NCBI GenBank assembly: GCA_944323745.1
Contig: CALUTQ010000001.1
Coordinates: 672,863 to 736,862, forward strand
From: Candidatus Avelusimicrobium pullarium
GTDB lineage: Bacteria; Elusimicrobiota; Elusimicrobia; Elusimicrobiales; Elusimicrobiaceae
Length of the DNA stretch: 64,000 nt
Direction of reading: 5' to 3'
The notes under the pieces: generated by a model
Databases searched by the model: none
Seen by the model: the letters and a program-made list of their open reading frames with translations, nothing else
What the model was told of the DNA's origin: nothing
Made by a program: the position numbers and the translations under genes
Shown here: one piece after another, positions 47,496-55,365 of the stretch
How positions within the stretch are numbered: the first letter of the stretch is position 1
Layout of the letters: the number at the start of each line of letters is the position of its first letter

Positions 47496-48418
47496 TAAAA
47501 ACAGATTTACTTATTATCGGCGCCGGCCCGGCCGGCTGCAGTGCGGCCGTATACGCCGCCCGTTCCGGCATTAAAACCATTATTGCCGGCGGCGCGATGC
47601 CCGGCGGCCAATTGCTGCAAACAAACGATATTGAAAACTATGCCGGTTTTATCAATCCGGTGCCCGGCTTTGAACTGATGGATAATATGCACAAACAATG
47701 CAAACGGCTGGGCGTGGAAATTGTATCCGACGAAATTGTGAAATTGGAAGGAACCAACACCCCCTTTATGCTGACAGCCGCCGGCGGAACGCAGTATCAG
47801 GCGACGGCCGTTATTATTGCCGCTGGCGCCAGTGCGCGCTGGCTGGGCGTGGAAGGGGAAGAACGCCTCAAAGGGCACGGGGTGTCTGCCTGTGCCACGT
47901 GTGACGGGTTTTTCTTTAAAGGCAAAGAGGTGGTCGTTGTCGGCGGGGGAAACACGGCTTTTGAAGACGCGCTTTTTCTGTCGCAAATTTGCCCCAAGGT
48001 AACGCTGGTACACCGCCGAGAAGGCTTCCGCGCAGACGCGGTAACGGTGGAAAAAGTAAAAAATACGCCCAATATTTCTATGCAGTTAAACTGCGTGCCC
48101 GAACAAGTGCTGGGCGACACGGCCGTAACAGGCGTTGTTTTGCGCAACGTTAAAACGCAGGAAAAGATAGAAGTTCCCTGCGCGGGTATTTTTGTGGCGG
48201 TGGGCGCCGTGCCGCAAACGGCGTGGCTGAAAGGCAGCGGCGTGGCGTTGGAAGACAACGGCCTTGTTAAGGTGGACGCGCGCCAGCATACCAACATTGA
48301 CGGCGTTTTTGCCGCGGGTGACTGCACGGAAAGCGAATTTCGCCAAGCCGTTGTGGCCGCCGGCAGCGGCGCCAAAGCGGGCATTGTGGCTTCCGCTTTT
48401 GTAAATCTGCATCGTTAG
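47492..48418 (+). CDS. trxB: Thioredoxin reductase
   Basis: 308 residues. FAD-binding GAGPAGCSAAVYAARSG, the redox pair in CATCDGFFFKGKEV, the NADPH site VVGGGNTAFEDA and the final FAD block GVFAAGDCTESEFRQAVVAAGSG are all present. It passes electrons from NADPH to thioredoxin. The start overlaps maf (ATGA). A related ferredoxin- or other-substrate reductase is possible, but the NADPH site looks intact. Confidence 0.94.
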   Translation: MIKTDLLIIGAGPAGCSAAVYAARSGIKTIIAGGAMPGGQLLQTNDIENYAGFINPVPGFELMDNMHKQCKRLGVEIVSDEIVKLEGTNTPFMLTAAGGTQYQATAVIIAAGASARWLGVEGEERLKGHGVSACATCDGFFFKGKEVVVVGGGNTAFEDALFLSQICPKVTLVHRREGFRADAVTVEKVKNTPNISMQLNCVPEQVLGDTAVTGVVLRNVKTQEKIEVPCAGIFVAVGAVPQTAWLKGSGVALEDNGLVKVDARQHTNIDGVFAAGDCTESEFRQAVVAAGSGAKAGIVASAFVNLHR

Positions 48419-48440
48419 GTTTGTTTTTTTACCGACGAAA

Positions 48441-48470
48441 ACCGCCCGTTTTACCGGGCGGTATTTTTTT
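48441..48470 (+). terminator. Terminator after trxB
   Basis: ACCGCCCG and CGGGCGGT pair around TTTTAC, then ATTTTTTT. Confidence 0.9.
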
Positions 48471-48481
48471 GGCCGGAATTT

Positions 48482-48490
48482 TGTTATAAT
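48482..48490 (+). promoter_or_regulatory. Extended -10 promoter of the organophosphate carrier gene
   Basis: TGT-TATAAT, a perfect extended -10. The start would be near 48497, leaving a leader of about 120 nt. Confidence 0.55.
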
Positions 48491-48617
48491 AAAAGGGTAA
48501 ACGGTTTGATGCCGTTTAGAGCGTTGGTAAATAAATTCTCTTATTTTGCTTTTCTGCAAGGCAACTTGGCAGCGGGGTAAAACAGGAGAGTTTATTTAAT
48601 TTATTTAAGGAGAAAAT
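48491..48617 (+). promoter_or_regulatory. Structured 5' leader of the organophosphate carrier gene
   Basis: Elements in order: hairpin TAAACGG/CCGTTTA (48498-48518); AAATAAA plus CTC (48529-48540), which can pair with GAG plus TTTATTT (48588-48597); inside that, a hairpin CTGCAAG/CTTGGCAG with a GCAA tetraloop (48554-48572). The direct repeat TTTATTTAA occurs twice (48591-48608), just before the AAGGAG ribosome site. The arrangement resembles a cis-regulatory RNA but matches no class I know. Confidence 0.5.
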
Positions 48618-49994
48618 ATGTTCGCAAAGCTAGCAAATTGGCTTAAGCCGCTGCCGGACATTGCACCTTTGTCCGACGAACAGCAGATTAAGCGTCTGTA
48701 CCGTAATTGGCGTATTAAGATGTTTTTCGGCATGTATTTTGGTTATGCCTTGTTTTACTTTACCCGCAAAAATTTGGATTATGTAAAACCTGCCTTGAGC
48801 GAAAACCTGGGTTTGTCCGTAATTGAATTGGGTTATATCGGTACCACGATTTATCTGACCTATGGTATAGGTAAATTTTTAAGCGGTGTTTTGGCCGACC
48901 GCTGCAATATCCGCGGCGTGATGGCTTTGGGGTTGTTTACTTCTTCTTTAATCAACTTGGCTTTCCCGTTCCTGCCTAATTTCCAACATTATTTGGGCAA
49001 TATGGGCATTACGCTGCCGCTGGTGGCGTTGGCCGCTGTTTTGTGGGGCTTGAACGGTGTGGCCCAGTCTATGGGGTTCCCGCCGGTAGCCAAAGGGTTA
49101 GTCTATTGGTTTTCTCCTTCCGAAAGAGCCACCAAATGGACGCTCTGGTCTTCTTCTCACACGTTTGGCGCGTTCTTTGTGGGCGTATTAATTGCCTACC
49201 TGCTTAAATTTGATGCCTGGAGAATGGCCTTCGTCATTCCGGCCATTATGGGTATCTGCTACAGCATTTTCCTGCTTTTCTTCCTGACCGATAAGCCGAC
49301 CACCGTCGGTTTGCCGCCGATTGAAGTATACAGAAACGACGTGATGCCCGTGCAGGAAAAGAGCACTCTTTCCCACTGGGAAATTCTTAAAAAACACGTT
49401 TTCAAAAACCCGTTCCTGTGGGCGTTGGCCATTTCTTACATTTTTGTGTATTATGTACGTTTTGCCACGCTGGACTGGGGTACGATGTTCCTTACGCAGG
49501 AACGCGGTTTTAGCCAGGAAGCTGCCGTGTCCGCTATGAAATGGATGCCCTTCTTGGGTATGCCGGGCGGCATCGTTGCCGGTTATTTGGCTGACCGCTG
49601 GTTCCAGGGCCGCTGCACGCAGATGAACATCATCTACTTGCTGATTTTGGCCGCCAGCTGCTGGGGCTTTTATCTGGTGGCCGGCACGGACCAGTTCTTC
49701 TGGACGTCCCTGTTGGCCTCTTTTATCGGCTTCTTTGTGGACGGCCCGCAGAACTTGGCCGGCGGTGTGCAGGCTTCCCGCGTGACGGTGCAGGAATCTG
49801 TTTCTGCCGCGTGCGGCTTTACGGGAATGTTCGGCTATTTCGGCGCTATGCTTTCCAGCACGGGGGCTGCTTACATCAGCCACTCTTTCGGCTGGAAAGG
49901 CGTATACATTTCCTGCATTATTTCTTGTTTCATTGCTATGGGCTTTATCGCCACGACGTGGAAGAAAGAAGCCGCCGGTATGGCCAAGAAATAA
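48618..49994 (+). CDS. Organophosphate:phosphate antiporter (UhpT/GlpT family)
   Basis: 458 residues, 12 membrane helices, OPA branch of the MFS. The two arginines that bind the phosphate group are present: Arg50 in YFTRKNLDYVKP and Arg281 in YYVRFATLDWGTMFL. GVLADRCNIRG is motif A. It would import a sugar phosphate or glycerol-3-phosphate in exchange for phosphate across the inner membrane. Hexose phosphates seem slightly more likely than glycerol phosphate because of the UhpT/UhpC-like tail region, but this is uncertain. No uhpABC regulators are adjacent; control may come from the structured leader. Confidence 0.88.
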   Translation: MFAKLANWLKPLPDIAPLSDEQQIKRLYRNWRIKMFFGMYFGYALFYFTRKNLDYVKPALSENLGLSVIELGYIGTTIYLTYGIGKFLSGVLADRCNIRGVMALGLFTSSLINLAFPFLPNFQHYLGNMGITLPLVALAAVLWGLNGVAQSMGFPPVAKGLVYWFSPSERATKWTLWSSSHTFGAFFVGVLIAYLLKFDAWRMAFVIPAIMGICYSIFLLFFLTDKPTTVGLPPIEVYRNDVMPVQEKSTLSHWEILKKHVFKNPFLWALAISYIFVYYVRFATLDWGTMFLTQERGFSQEAAVSAMKWMPFLGMPGGIVAGYLADRWFQGRCTQMNIIYLLILAASCWGFYLVAGTDQFFWTSLLASFIGFFVDGPQNLAGGVQASRVTVQESVSAACGFTGMFGYFGAMLSSTGAAYISHSFGWKGVYISCIISCFIAMGFIATTWKKEAAGMAKK

Positions 49995-50012
49995 TTTTAA
50001 ACTTGCCACTTA

Positions 50013-50044
50013 TAAACCCCGCGTTTTACGACGCGGGGTTTTTT
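50013..50044 (+). terminator. Terminator after the organophosphate carrier gene
   Basis: AACCCCGCGT and ACGCGGGGTT pair around a 6-nt loop, followed by TTTT. Confidence 0.9.
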
Positions 50045-50104
50045 GACGGGTGAATGGTTTAGTCCGATTAAAAAATATTTTATAATAAGCGCAGGAGGGT
50101 ATTT

Positions 50105-50611
50105 ATGACAGAAATGGAATTTAATGAAAAAGCGCGCGAAACGCTGCAATTGCTTTCCAAGGGGGTGTTTTTGACTACGGCCGCCGAAGGAAAAGTAAAC
50201 ACAATGTCCATCGGTTGGGGGTACTTGGGCTGGGCTTGGAAAAAGCCCGTGTTTGGCGTAATGGTGCGCCACAGCCGTTTTACGCACGAATTGCTGGAAA
50301 AGAACCCCCGGTTTACCGTTACCATTCCAACGACGGATATGAGCAAAGAAATGGCTTTTTGCGGCACTAAGTCCGGTCGGGACACCGATAAAATAAAGGC
50401 TTGCGGTTTTGAATTGCTGCCCGCCAAAACAGTCAACGTGCCCGTGCTGAAATGCAAAGGCTATCAGTACGAATGCCGCGTATTGTGCAAAACGGAAATG
50501 ACGGAAGGCTGTATGCCGCCCGAAGCGGAAAAATTATGGTACGGCCCGCAGGCGGGGGGAGATTTGCATACGTTTTATTTCGGCGAGATAACCGCCTGCT
50601 ATACGCTTTAA
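50105..50611 (+). CDS. Flavin reductase-like FMN-binding protein
   Basis: 168 residues with a split-barrel flavin reductase pattern: GVFLTTAAEGKVNTMSIGWGYLGWAWKKPVFGVMVRHSRFTHELL, then FTVTIPT and CGTKSGRDTDKI. FMN-bound members serve as NAD(P)H:flavin oxidoreductases or as redox or sensor proteins. A very strong GGAGGG site precedes the ATG, with a TATAAT-like element about 20 nt further up. Single-gene unit between two terminators. Partner enzyme unknown. Confidence 0.85.
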   Translation: MTEMEFNEKARETLQLLSKGVFLTTAAEGKVNTMSIGWGYLGWAWKKPVFGVMVRHSRFTHELLEKNPRFTVTIPTTDMSKEMAFCGTKSGRDTDKIKACGFELLPAKTVNVPVLKCKGYQYECRVLCKTEMTEGCMPPEAEKLWYGPQAGGDLHTFYFGEITACYTL

Positions 50612-50612
50612 A

Positions 50613-50643
50613 TTAAAAACCGCCCGTTAACGGGCGGTTTTTT
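50613..50643. terminator. Bidirectional terminator between the flavin reductase and VanX-like genes
   Basis: A near-perfect palindrome AACCGCCCGTT/AACGGGCGGTT with A's before and T's after. Confidence 0.9.
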
Positions 50644-50647
50644 AAGG

Positions 50648-51301
50648 TCAGTTTTCGGGAATTTCTATATCCAATACGGGGTGGTCTTTCCAGCCGGTTT
50701 TGTCAAAGTGCCACCATTCGGTGCGCGTGTAGGTAAAGCCGGCCTGGGTCATAATTTTTTTCAGTATTTCTCTGTTTTTCAAGGGAACTGCAGGCAGGTC
50801 GTAATTGTCCATATGCGCCTGCGGGGTAAAGCTGTCAAATTCCGTTGGCATCGGCAAAGGGTTGCCTTTAAAATCGCACGGGGTTAAATCTACCGCCATA
50901 CCGCGGTTGTGGCGGGAGCCTTTTGCCGGCGGCGCCACATAGCTGGGGTTGGGCACGGTTTGCCACAGCTTGCGCTGGGCCGAAAGCGGCCGGTAGCAAT
51001 CCCACAGGCAAAACGTAAACGGTTCTTCTAATTGGGCGGCTGCCTTGGCGGCGCGCACCAAAGCCTGTGCCGCGTCCTTATGCAAAAAACAGCGCGGGCT
51101 TTTATAAATAACTTTGCCGGTAAAATTGTTGGGGGTGGCGTAGCGGATGTCTAAAAAAAATTTAACCCCGGGCAGCGTCATTACGTCCACCAAACCGGCC
51201 TGCTGCAAAGTGGCTGGCTGCGTTGCGGCGGTATTGTTTTGCGCCGGCAGCACGGCAAAGCCAAACAGGATGCAACTAAAGCATAAAGTCCATTTTTTCA
51301 T
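50648..51301 (-). CDS. Exported D-Ala-D-Ala dipeptidase (VanX/DdpX type, M15D)
   Basis: 217 residues from the ATG at 51301. A signal peptide (WTLCFSCILFGFAVLPAQ) is followed by a full M15D domain: LDIRYATPNNFTG, CLWDCYRPLSAQ, SRHNRGMAVDLTPCD (zinc His and Asp) and TEWWHFD (catalytic Glu and zinc His). It would split D-Ala-D-Ala in the periplasm, most likely for wall turnover and reuse; DacB in this window releases D-Ala nearby in the pathway. No vanHA or vanRS genes are present, so glycopeptide resistance is not implied. A GTG two codons upstream is unlikely. Confidence 0.9.
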   Translation of the reverse strand: MKKWTLCFSCILFGFAVLPAQNNTAATQPATLQQAGLVDVMTLPGVKFFLDIRYATPNNFTGKVIYKSPRCFLHKDAAQALVRAAKAAAQLEEPFTFCLWDCYRPLSAQRKLWQTVPNPSYVAPPAKGSRHNRGMAVDLTPCDFKGNPLPMPTEFDSFTPQAHMDNYDLPAVPLKNREILKKIMTQAGFTYTRTEWWHFDKTGWKDHPVLDIEIPEN

Positions 51302-51313
51302 ATTCACAGTATA
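51302..51313 (-). promoter_or_regulatory. Leaderless promoter of the VanX-like gene
   Basis: On the minus strand TATACT, 6 nt (GTGAAT), ATG. No ribosome site. Confidence 0.55.
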
Positions 51314-51430
51314 TAAATTTATTAGGTTTGCATAGGCCTATTTTATCGGCTGCAGTAGGCCCTTTGGCCCAAGACAAATATACAGACGGAAAGTTATACT
51401 AAAAAAAGAGAAGGCTTTTTGCGAGGAATT

Positions 51431-53401
51431 ATGAAAAAACTGCTTGCTTGTTTGTTAGCCGTCTGCCTGCTTTGCCCGCCAGCCCTGTTGGCCCAAAGCC
51501 GTAAGCCTTCTTTGCCTTATCCCACAGAAGAAGAAAAGATGTTGCTGCTGGTGTATCCCTGCGACGATGCAAAAGCCAGTTCGCTAAATCTGCACGTGCA
51601 AGGGGCACTCTACCGTAAAGACGCCGCATTGTATAAAGAATTGGCAGACATACAAAATGCGTTTTTCATTAAACGTTTGGCGCGCTGTCCCCAAAAAGAC
51701 GATTGGTTTGACCCGTTAGCCCAAAATTTGCAGGCCGGCGTAATGAAAGCAACGGATATGCTTGCTTTATTGACGGCGGCCAAAGAAGTGATAGCCGCCG
51801 CCCCGCAATGCCGGCGTGATGCGTGCACGCGCCCGGCCTTGGCGGCCGCTTTGCTGACGCTTGCGGGTTCCGCCATACAGCCGGAGAGTCCCTTCGGTTT
51901 TTCGGCCGAAGAACAAGGCCGGCTTTCTCTGTCCGCGGCCGAAGCGGCCCAAACGATTGAAACGGTTTTGCCGCAGGACTTGGGCGGCATACAAACCAAA
52001 ACGTTTATGTTGCGGCCGTTCCTTTCGGCCTTATACGTATGGCGGGGGTACGAAACGCTTGCCGCTGCAGTTCGGGGAATTATTGCCCAAAGCGAGCAAA
52101 AAGCGTGGGGCAATTATGCCCGCAACGTCTATGACACCAAACGCTACCCGTTGGAAGAAGCCGCAATGGAGGTTCTGTCTTCAACCGCAGAGCAAGCCAA
52201 AAACGATTTGTTGGAGTATGCGCTGAAAGGCTACACCAAAACGTCCGCCGTGCGGGCCAGCATTGCTTTGTCTTATCTTTCTTTGTCTCCTTTTCTGACC
52301 AAGGTCATTGAAGATAACGTAAAAAACTACTATTGCCAAGGCTTAACAAAAGACCCCGCCTTGGATAAACGCCTCAAGACGGAACTGGCTTTTGCATATG
52401 GCCACGGACGTTCCTTGCAATACATTACGCCAACCGGAGACAAGCGCTGCCTGGTAACGGTTCCCCAAGGGGAAGACCCCCGTCTGGTCAATGCCAAACA
52501 GGTGCGGCAGTTTATGGGTTTTTTGGGGGAAAGTTTGCTGTGGTACACCGGTTTTGAGGTGGTGTCTTTCGGAGCGCGGGCCCTGCGTATTAATCGGGTG
52601 CTGAAAGGCGCGGGGCAAATGCGCAAGGCGGCCTTGCAAACGCCGCAGCCGGCGGCTTTGTATCGTTCCGGCCAAACGGCCCAGAAAGTGGAACGGGCAC
52701 TGGCTGCCGCTTCGCCGGTAAAAACCACCGGCAATGTGGCAGATGACATCCTGCGCGCAAAGCCCATTTCTTCTTCGGGTTTTGGCAATCGGATCGTGCT
52801 GAAAAAGGGCAGCCCGATGACGGAGTCTGTCAAAGAGGAACTGGAACAACTGGGCGGCAAAAGGTTGTACCAGCAGGTAGAAAAATCACTTGGACTGGGG
52901 GACGATTTAACATCTTCGTACGTTAAAAAAGGCAGTAAAAAGCTGGCCAAAAAACACAAAAAGAAAGCGGTGGTGCGTACTTCTTCTGCCGCAGAGACTG
53001 CGTCTTCCGCCGCCGCGCCTGCCCTGCGCCAGGAAGCACAGCTGCTCAGCCAAAACAGCGAAACGTTACTGCATTACCTGCGTGATACCTACGGCTTGGA
53101 ACTTACCCGCCTGCGCAGTGTGCGCACTTTGTTGGACCGTGCCGAAACGCTGGGTGATGCAGGTGCTTTAAAAGAAGCCGTATTTACCCGTATTGAAAAT
53201 CTGCTTGCCAATAAACAGGAAATTATAAAAAGCTATTCCCGTGCGGCGGGCACTTTTTCCAGCAGGCCCAATATCCGCCTGCGTTATTTGGGTAACGAAC
53301 AGGCGGTAACGGCGCAAACGTTTAAGCCTAAACTGATGACGCTGGTGTTGGAAGAACATATTCAGCCCGGGAATCTGCTGATGAAAAATCATCTTTCCTA
53401 A
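51431..53401 (+). CDS. Large exported protein of unknown function (perhaps 5' part of a split gene)
   Basis: 656 residues from the ATG at 51431 (GAGGA just upstream; a TTG four codons earlier is less likely). The signal peptide ends at LLAQ (about residue 22). The body is mostly helical, with six cysteines in the first 150 residues (RCPQKDD, APQCRRDACTR) and a helical, HEAT-like look to residues 190-330; near 500 a Lys-rich patch KKLAKKHKKKAVVR precedes a Ser/Ala linker. The frame ends in TAA at 53399 and reopens at once with ATG in the same frame, so this and the next gene may be one interrupted gene. Family unknown. Confidence 0.7.
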   Translation: MKKLLACLLAVCLLCPPALLAQSRKPSLPYPTEEEKMLLLVYPCDDAKASSLNLHVQGALYRKDAALYKELADIQNAFFIKRLARCPQKDDWFDPLAQNLQAGVMKATDMLALLTAAKEVIAAAPQCRRDACTRPALAAALLTLAGSAIQPESPFGFSAEEQGRLSLSAAEAAQTIETVLPQDLGGIQTKTFMLRPFLSALYVWRGYETLAAAVRGIIAQSEQKAWGNYARNVYDTKRYPLEEAAMEVLSSTAEQAKNDLLEYALKGYTKTSAVRASIALSYLSLSPFLTKVIEDNVKNYYCQGLTKDPALDKRLKTELAFAYGHGRSLQYITPTGDKRCLVTVPQGEDPRLVNAKQVRQFMGFLGESLLWYTGFEVVSFGARALRINRVLKGAGQMRKAALQTPQPAALYRSGQTAQKVERALAAASPVKTTGNVADDILRAKPISSSGFGNRIVLKKGSPMTESVKEELEQLGGKRLYQQVEKSLGLGDDLTSSYVKKGSKKLAKKHKKKAVVRTSSAAETASSAAAPALRQEAQLLSQNSETLLHYLRDTYGLELTRLRSVRTLLDRAETLGDAGALKEAVFTRIENLLANKQEIIKSYSRAAGTFSSRPNIRLRYLGNEQAVTAQTFKPKLMTLVLEEHIQPGNLLMKNHLS

Positions 53402-53896
53402 ATGGTGCAGCGCATTAACGGGCCCAGCTTTCCGTTCCGTTTAGACACCAAAGGCGTTGCCTCTATTATGGTGCTGCCCAAAGCCCGCACGCGGGACATA
53501 TCCCGCTTGTACAGAGAACTGCTCAATTGTTCGGCGCAGAGCCCTTGCCGGTTTGTGTTAGACCACGGGGAAACCCTGATGCTTTATGCTCCCGACGAAC
53601 AAATTTGGCTGCGTGTGGGAAAACACGAAGTAGCCAATAAATTCCATTTGCATTTAAATACCAAAACAACTCTTCGCCTCAAAGAAGGCCCTTTTAAAGG
53701 GCAGGAAACCGTTATTTTGAACTATCCCGTATCGGTTACCGGGGCGGAAAAGGTGTTCCGCTCTACGGCTAAACTGAAAGGGCGGGAAGCCTATGTCGCC
53801 GCCCAGCGTGCCGTTGTGGCGGAAGAAAATTACCGCCTTTTTGTTACGCAGGCGCTGGAAGATTTGGTGCGTGCCGGCGTGGCGGTCCCCTATTGA
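53402..53896 (+). CDS. Unknown protein, in frame with and directly after the preceding gene
   Basis: 164 residues, ATG immediately after the TAA of the 656-residue gene and in the same frame (TAAATG). It has no signal peptide and no Shine-Dalgarno site of its own. The sequence is mixed alpha/beta with two Cys (LLNCSAQSPCRF) and a helical end. As an independent cytoplasmic protein it would rely on termination-reinitiation; read together with the upstream frame it would be the C-terminal domain of an exported protein of about 820 residues. Comparison with a close relative would settle it. Confidence 0.6.
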   Translation: MVQRINGPSFPFRLDTKGVASIMVLPKARTRDISRLYRELLNCSAQSPCRFVLDHGETLMLYAPDEQIWLRVGKHEVANKFHLHLNTKTTLRLKEGPFKGQETVILNYPVSVTGAEKVFRSTAKLKGREAYVAAQRAVVAEENYRLFVTQALEDLVRAGVAVPY

Positions 53897-53936
53897 TATA
53901 GGTCTTTTTGCCCTGCCTTTTTGGGCCTAAGTACCC

Positions 53937-53964
53937 TTGTCCTCCTATTTTTTTTCTTTATACT
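53937..53964 (+). promoter_or_regulatory. Promoter of the ankyrin-repeat gene
   Basis: TTGTCC (53937-53942), 16-bp spacer with a T9 run, TATACT (53959-53964), then a leader of about 40 nt with AAGGAG. Confidence 0.55.
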
Positions 53965-54012
53965 ATTATTATAGAAAGCAGGGTTTTTACTTTTCCGATG
54001 AAAGGAGAACAT

Positions 54013-55275
54013 ATGAAAAAGAGTCTTATTTGTCTGTTGGCGTTGGCGCTGCCCGTATGTGTTTGCGCCCAGCAGAATGAACCGGTTTCCAAAAATGCAA
54101 TAAAAAATTTGGACCGCCAGATTAAACAGCAGGTAACCCTTGGTATGCATCAGGCTGCTACCAACGAACTGCTGCGTTTGCTTAAATCTCCCGCAGCCAG
54201 AAAAACCCCCAATTTGCAAAGGCACGTCCGCCGTTTGGTGCAGGACGGGGCGAACGTGAACGGACAGGATAAAGACGGCAATACCGTGTTTATGCTGGCT
54301 TTGCGCACAGGGGACGCCGATACGGTAAAATTTCTGGTTCGGCAGGGTATTTCTTTTGCCAACTTGTCCTGTCAAGGTGCCGCCGGAGACTATTTGTCTG
54401 CCCTGGCACAGAAAGACATTTGTATGGAGCACAAAGCGTTCAGAGACGCCGTCTACTTTGACAGCGACGTAGATTTGGCCAAATTTTTCCGCGGACGCAG
54501 CGAACTGGCTGCCCAGCCCAGTATGCGCGCTTTGGCAGAAGCGGCTTTTGAAAACAACTGGCCTTTGGTGGAATATTATGCCGATTGGTTTGGCGTAAAC
54601 ATTACCCAAGGGGACAAACGCACCGCTTTGCACGTGGTGGCGGAACGCAATAATTTGCCGGGGGTCACGTTCCTGTTAAAACTGGGCGCTAACCCGACGG
54701 CCAAAGACATTAACGGCAATACGCCTGCGGCCTTGACGTCCTCGGCCCCAATCAAAGAGCTTTTGCTTAAAGAATCGGCCAAATGGCAGCGGGACTTTCC
54801 GCTTCACCGCGCGGTCAGAAAAAATGATGTGTCTGCGGCCCGCGCGTTGGTGGCTGCCGGTGCCGACGTGAACGAAGGGTTGCTTTCCGACGGGCGCACC
54901 CCGCTGATTGACGCGGCCCGTTTTAACAAAAAAGAAGCCGTAGAGTTCCTGCTTGAAAACGGAGCAGACGTAAATAAAGCTTCGTATCAAGGCTATACGC
55001 CGCTGCACTGGACGGTGCTGCAAAGCGACGGCAAATTGTCTATGGTCAAACGGTTGGTGGAAGCCGGCGCCAATGTAAACGCCTTAGACGAAAAGGGCAA
55101 TACGCCTTACTACTATGCGGTGAAATATAAACATTTTGCGATGAGCGACTATTTGCTCAAAAAAGGCGCTGACCCTAGCATTAAGAATAAAGAGGGCGAC
55201 TCGGCCAATCAAATTCTGGCCCAGAGAGCGGCAGAAGCCGCCCAAGCCCAAGCGCTGGCCCATCTGTACAGATAA
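54013..55275 (+). CDS. Exported ankyrin-repeat protein
   Basis: 420 residues from the ATG at 54013 (AAGGAG 5 nt upstream). A signal peptide MKKSLICLLALALPVCVCAQ sends it across the inner membrane. A helical start is followed by ankyrin repeats in two blocks: around residues 80-115 (GANVNGQDKDGNTVFMLAL), and from 195 to 405 (KRTALHVVAERNN, GRTPLIDAARFNK, GYTPLHWTVLQSD, GNTPYYYAVKYKH). Ankyrin repeats mediate protein-protein contact. Exported ankyrin proteins can be periplasmic chaperone- or toxin-antidote-like proteins, or effectors; the sequence does not decide. Single-gene unit closed by a terminator. Confidence 0.85.
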   Translation: MKKSLICLLALALPVCVCAQQNEPVSKNAIKNLDRQIKQQVTLGMHQAATNELLRLLKSPAARKTPNLQRHVRRLVQDGANVNGQDKDGNTVFMLALRTGDADTVKFLVRQGISFANLSCQGAAGDYLSALAQKDICMEHKAFRDAVYFDSDVDLAKFFRGRSELAAQPSMRALAEAAFENNWPLVEYYADWFGVNITQGDKRTALHVVAERNNLPGVTFLLKLGANPTAKDINGNTPAALTSSAPIKELLLKESAKWQRDFPLHRAVRKNDVSAARALVAAGADVNEGLLSDGRTPLIDAARFNKKEAVEFLLENGADVNKASYQGYTPLHWTVLQSDGKLSMVKRLVEAGANVNALDEKGNTPYYYAVKYKHFAMSDYLLKKGADPSIKNKEGDSANQILAQRAAEAAQAQALAHLYR

Positions 55276-55287
55276 ACATTATTTTAC

Positions 55288-55324
55288 GGGTCCCGTCCTG
55301 ATTAACAGGACGGGATTTTTTTTG
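55288..55324 (+). terminator. Terminator after the ankyrin-repeat gene
   Basis: TCCCGTCCTG (55291-55300) and CAGGACGGGA (55306-55315) around ATTAA, then T8. Confidence 0.92.
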
Positions 55325-55353
55325 AAAAAGTATATTCCACAAGCAAAATCAGG

Positions 55354-55365
55354 TACAATATACCT
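55354..55365 (+). promoter_or_regulatory. Leaderless promoter of era
   Basis: TACAAT, 6 nt (ATACCT), ATG. No Shine-Dalgarno site. Confidence 0.5.

Noticed and set aside
50648-51301. Vancomycin resistance cluster
   Set aside because: Only a VanX-like enzyme is present, with a signal peptide; VanH, VanA/B ligase and VanRS are missing.
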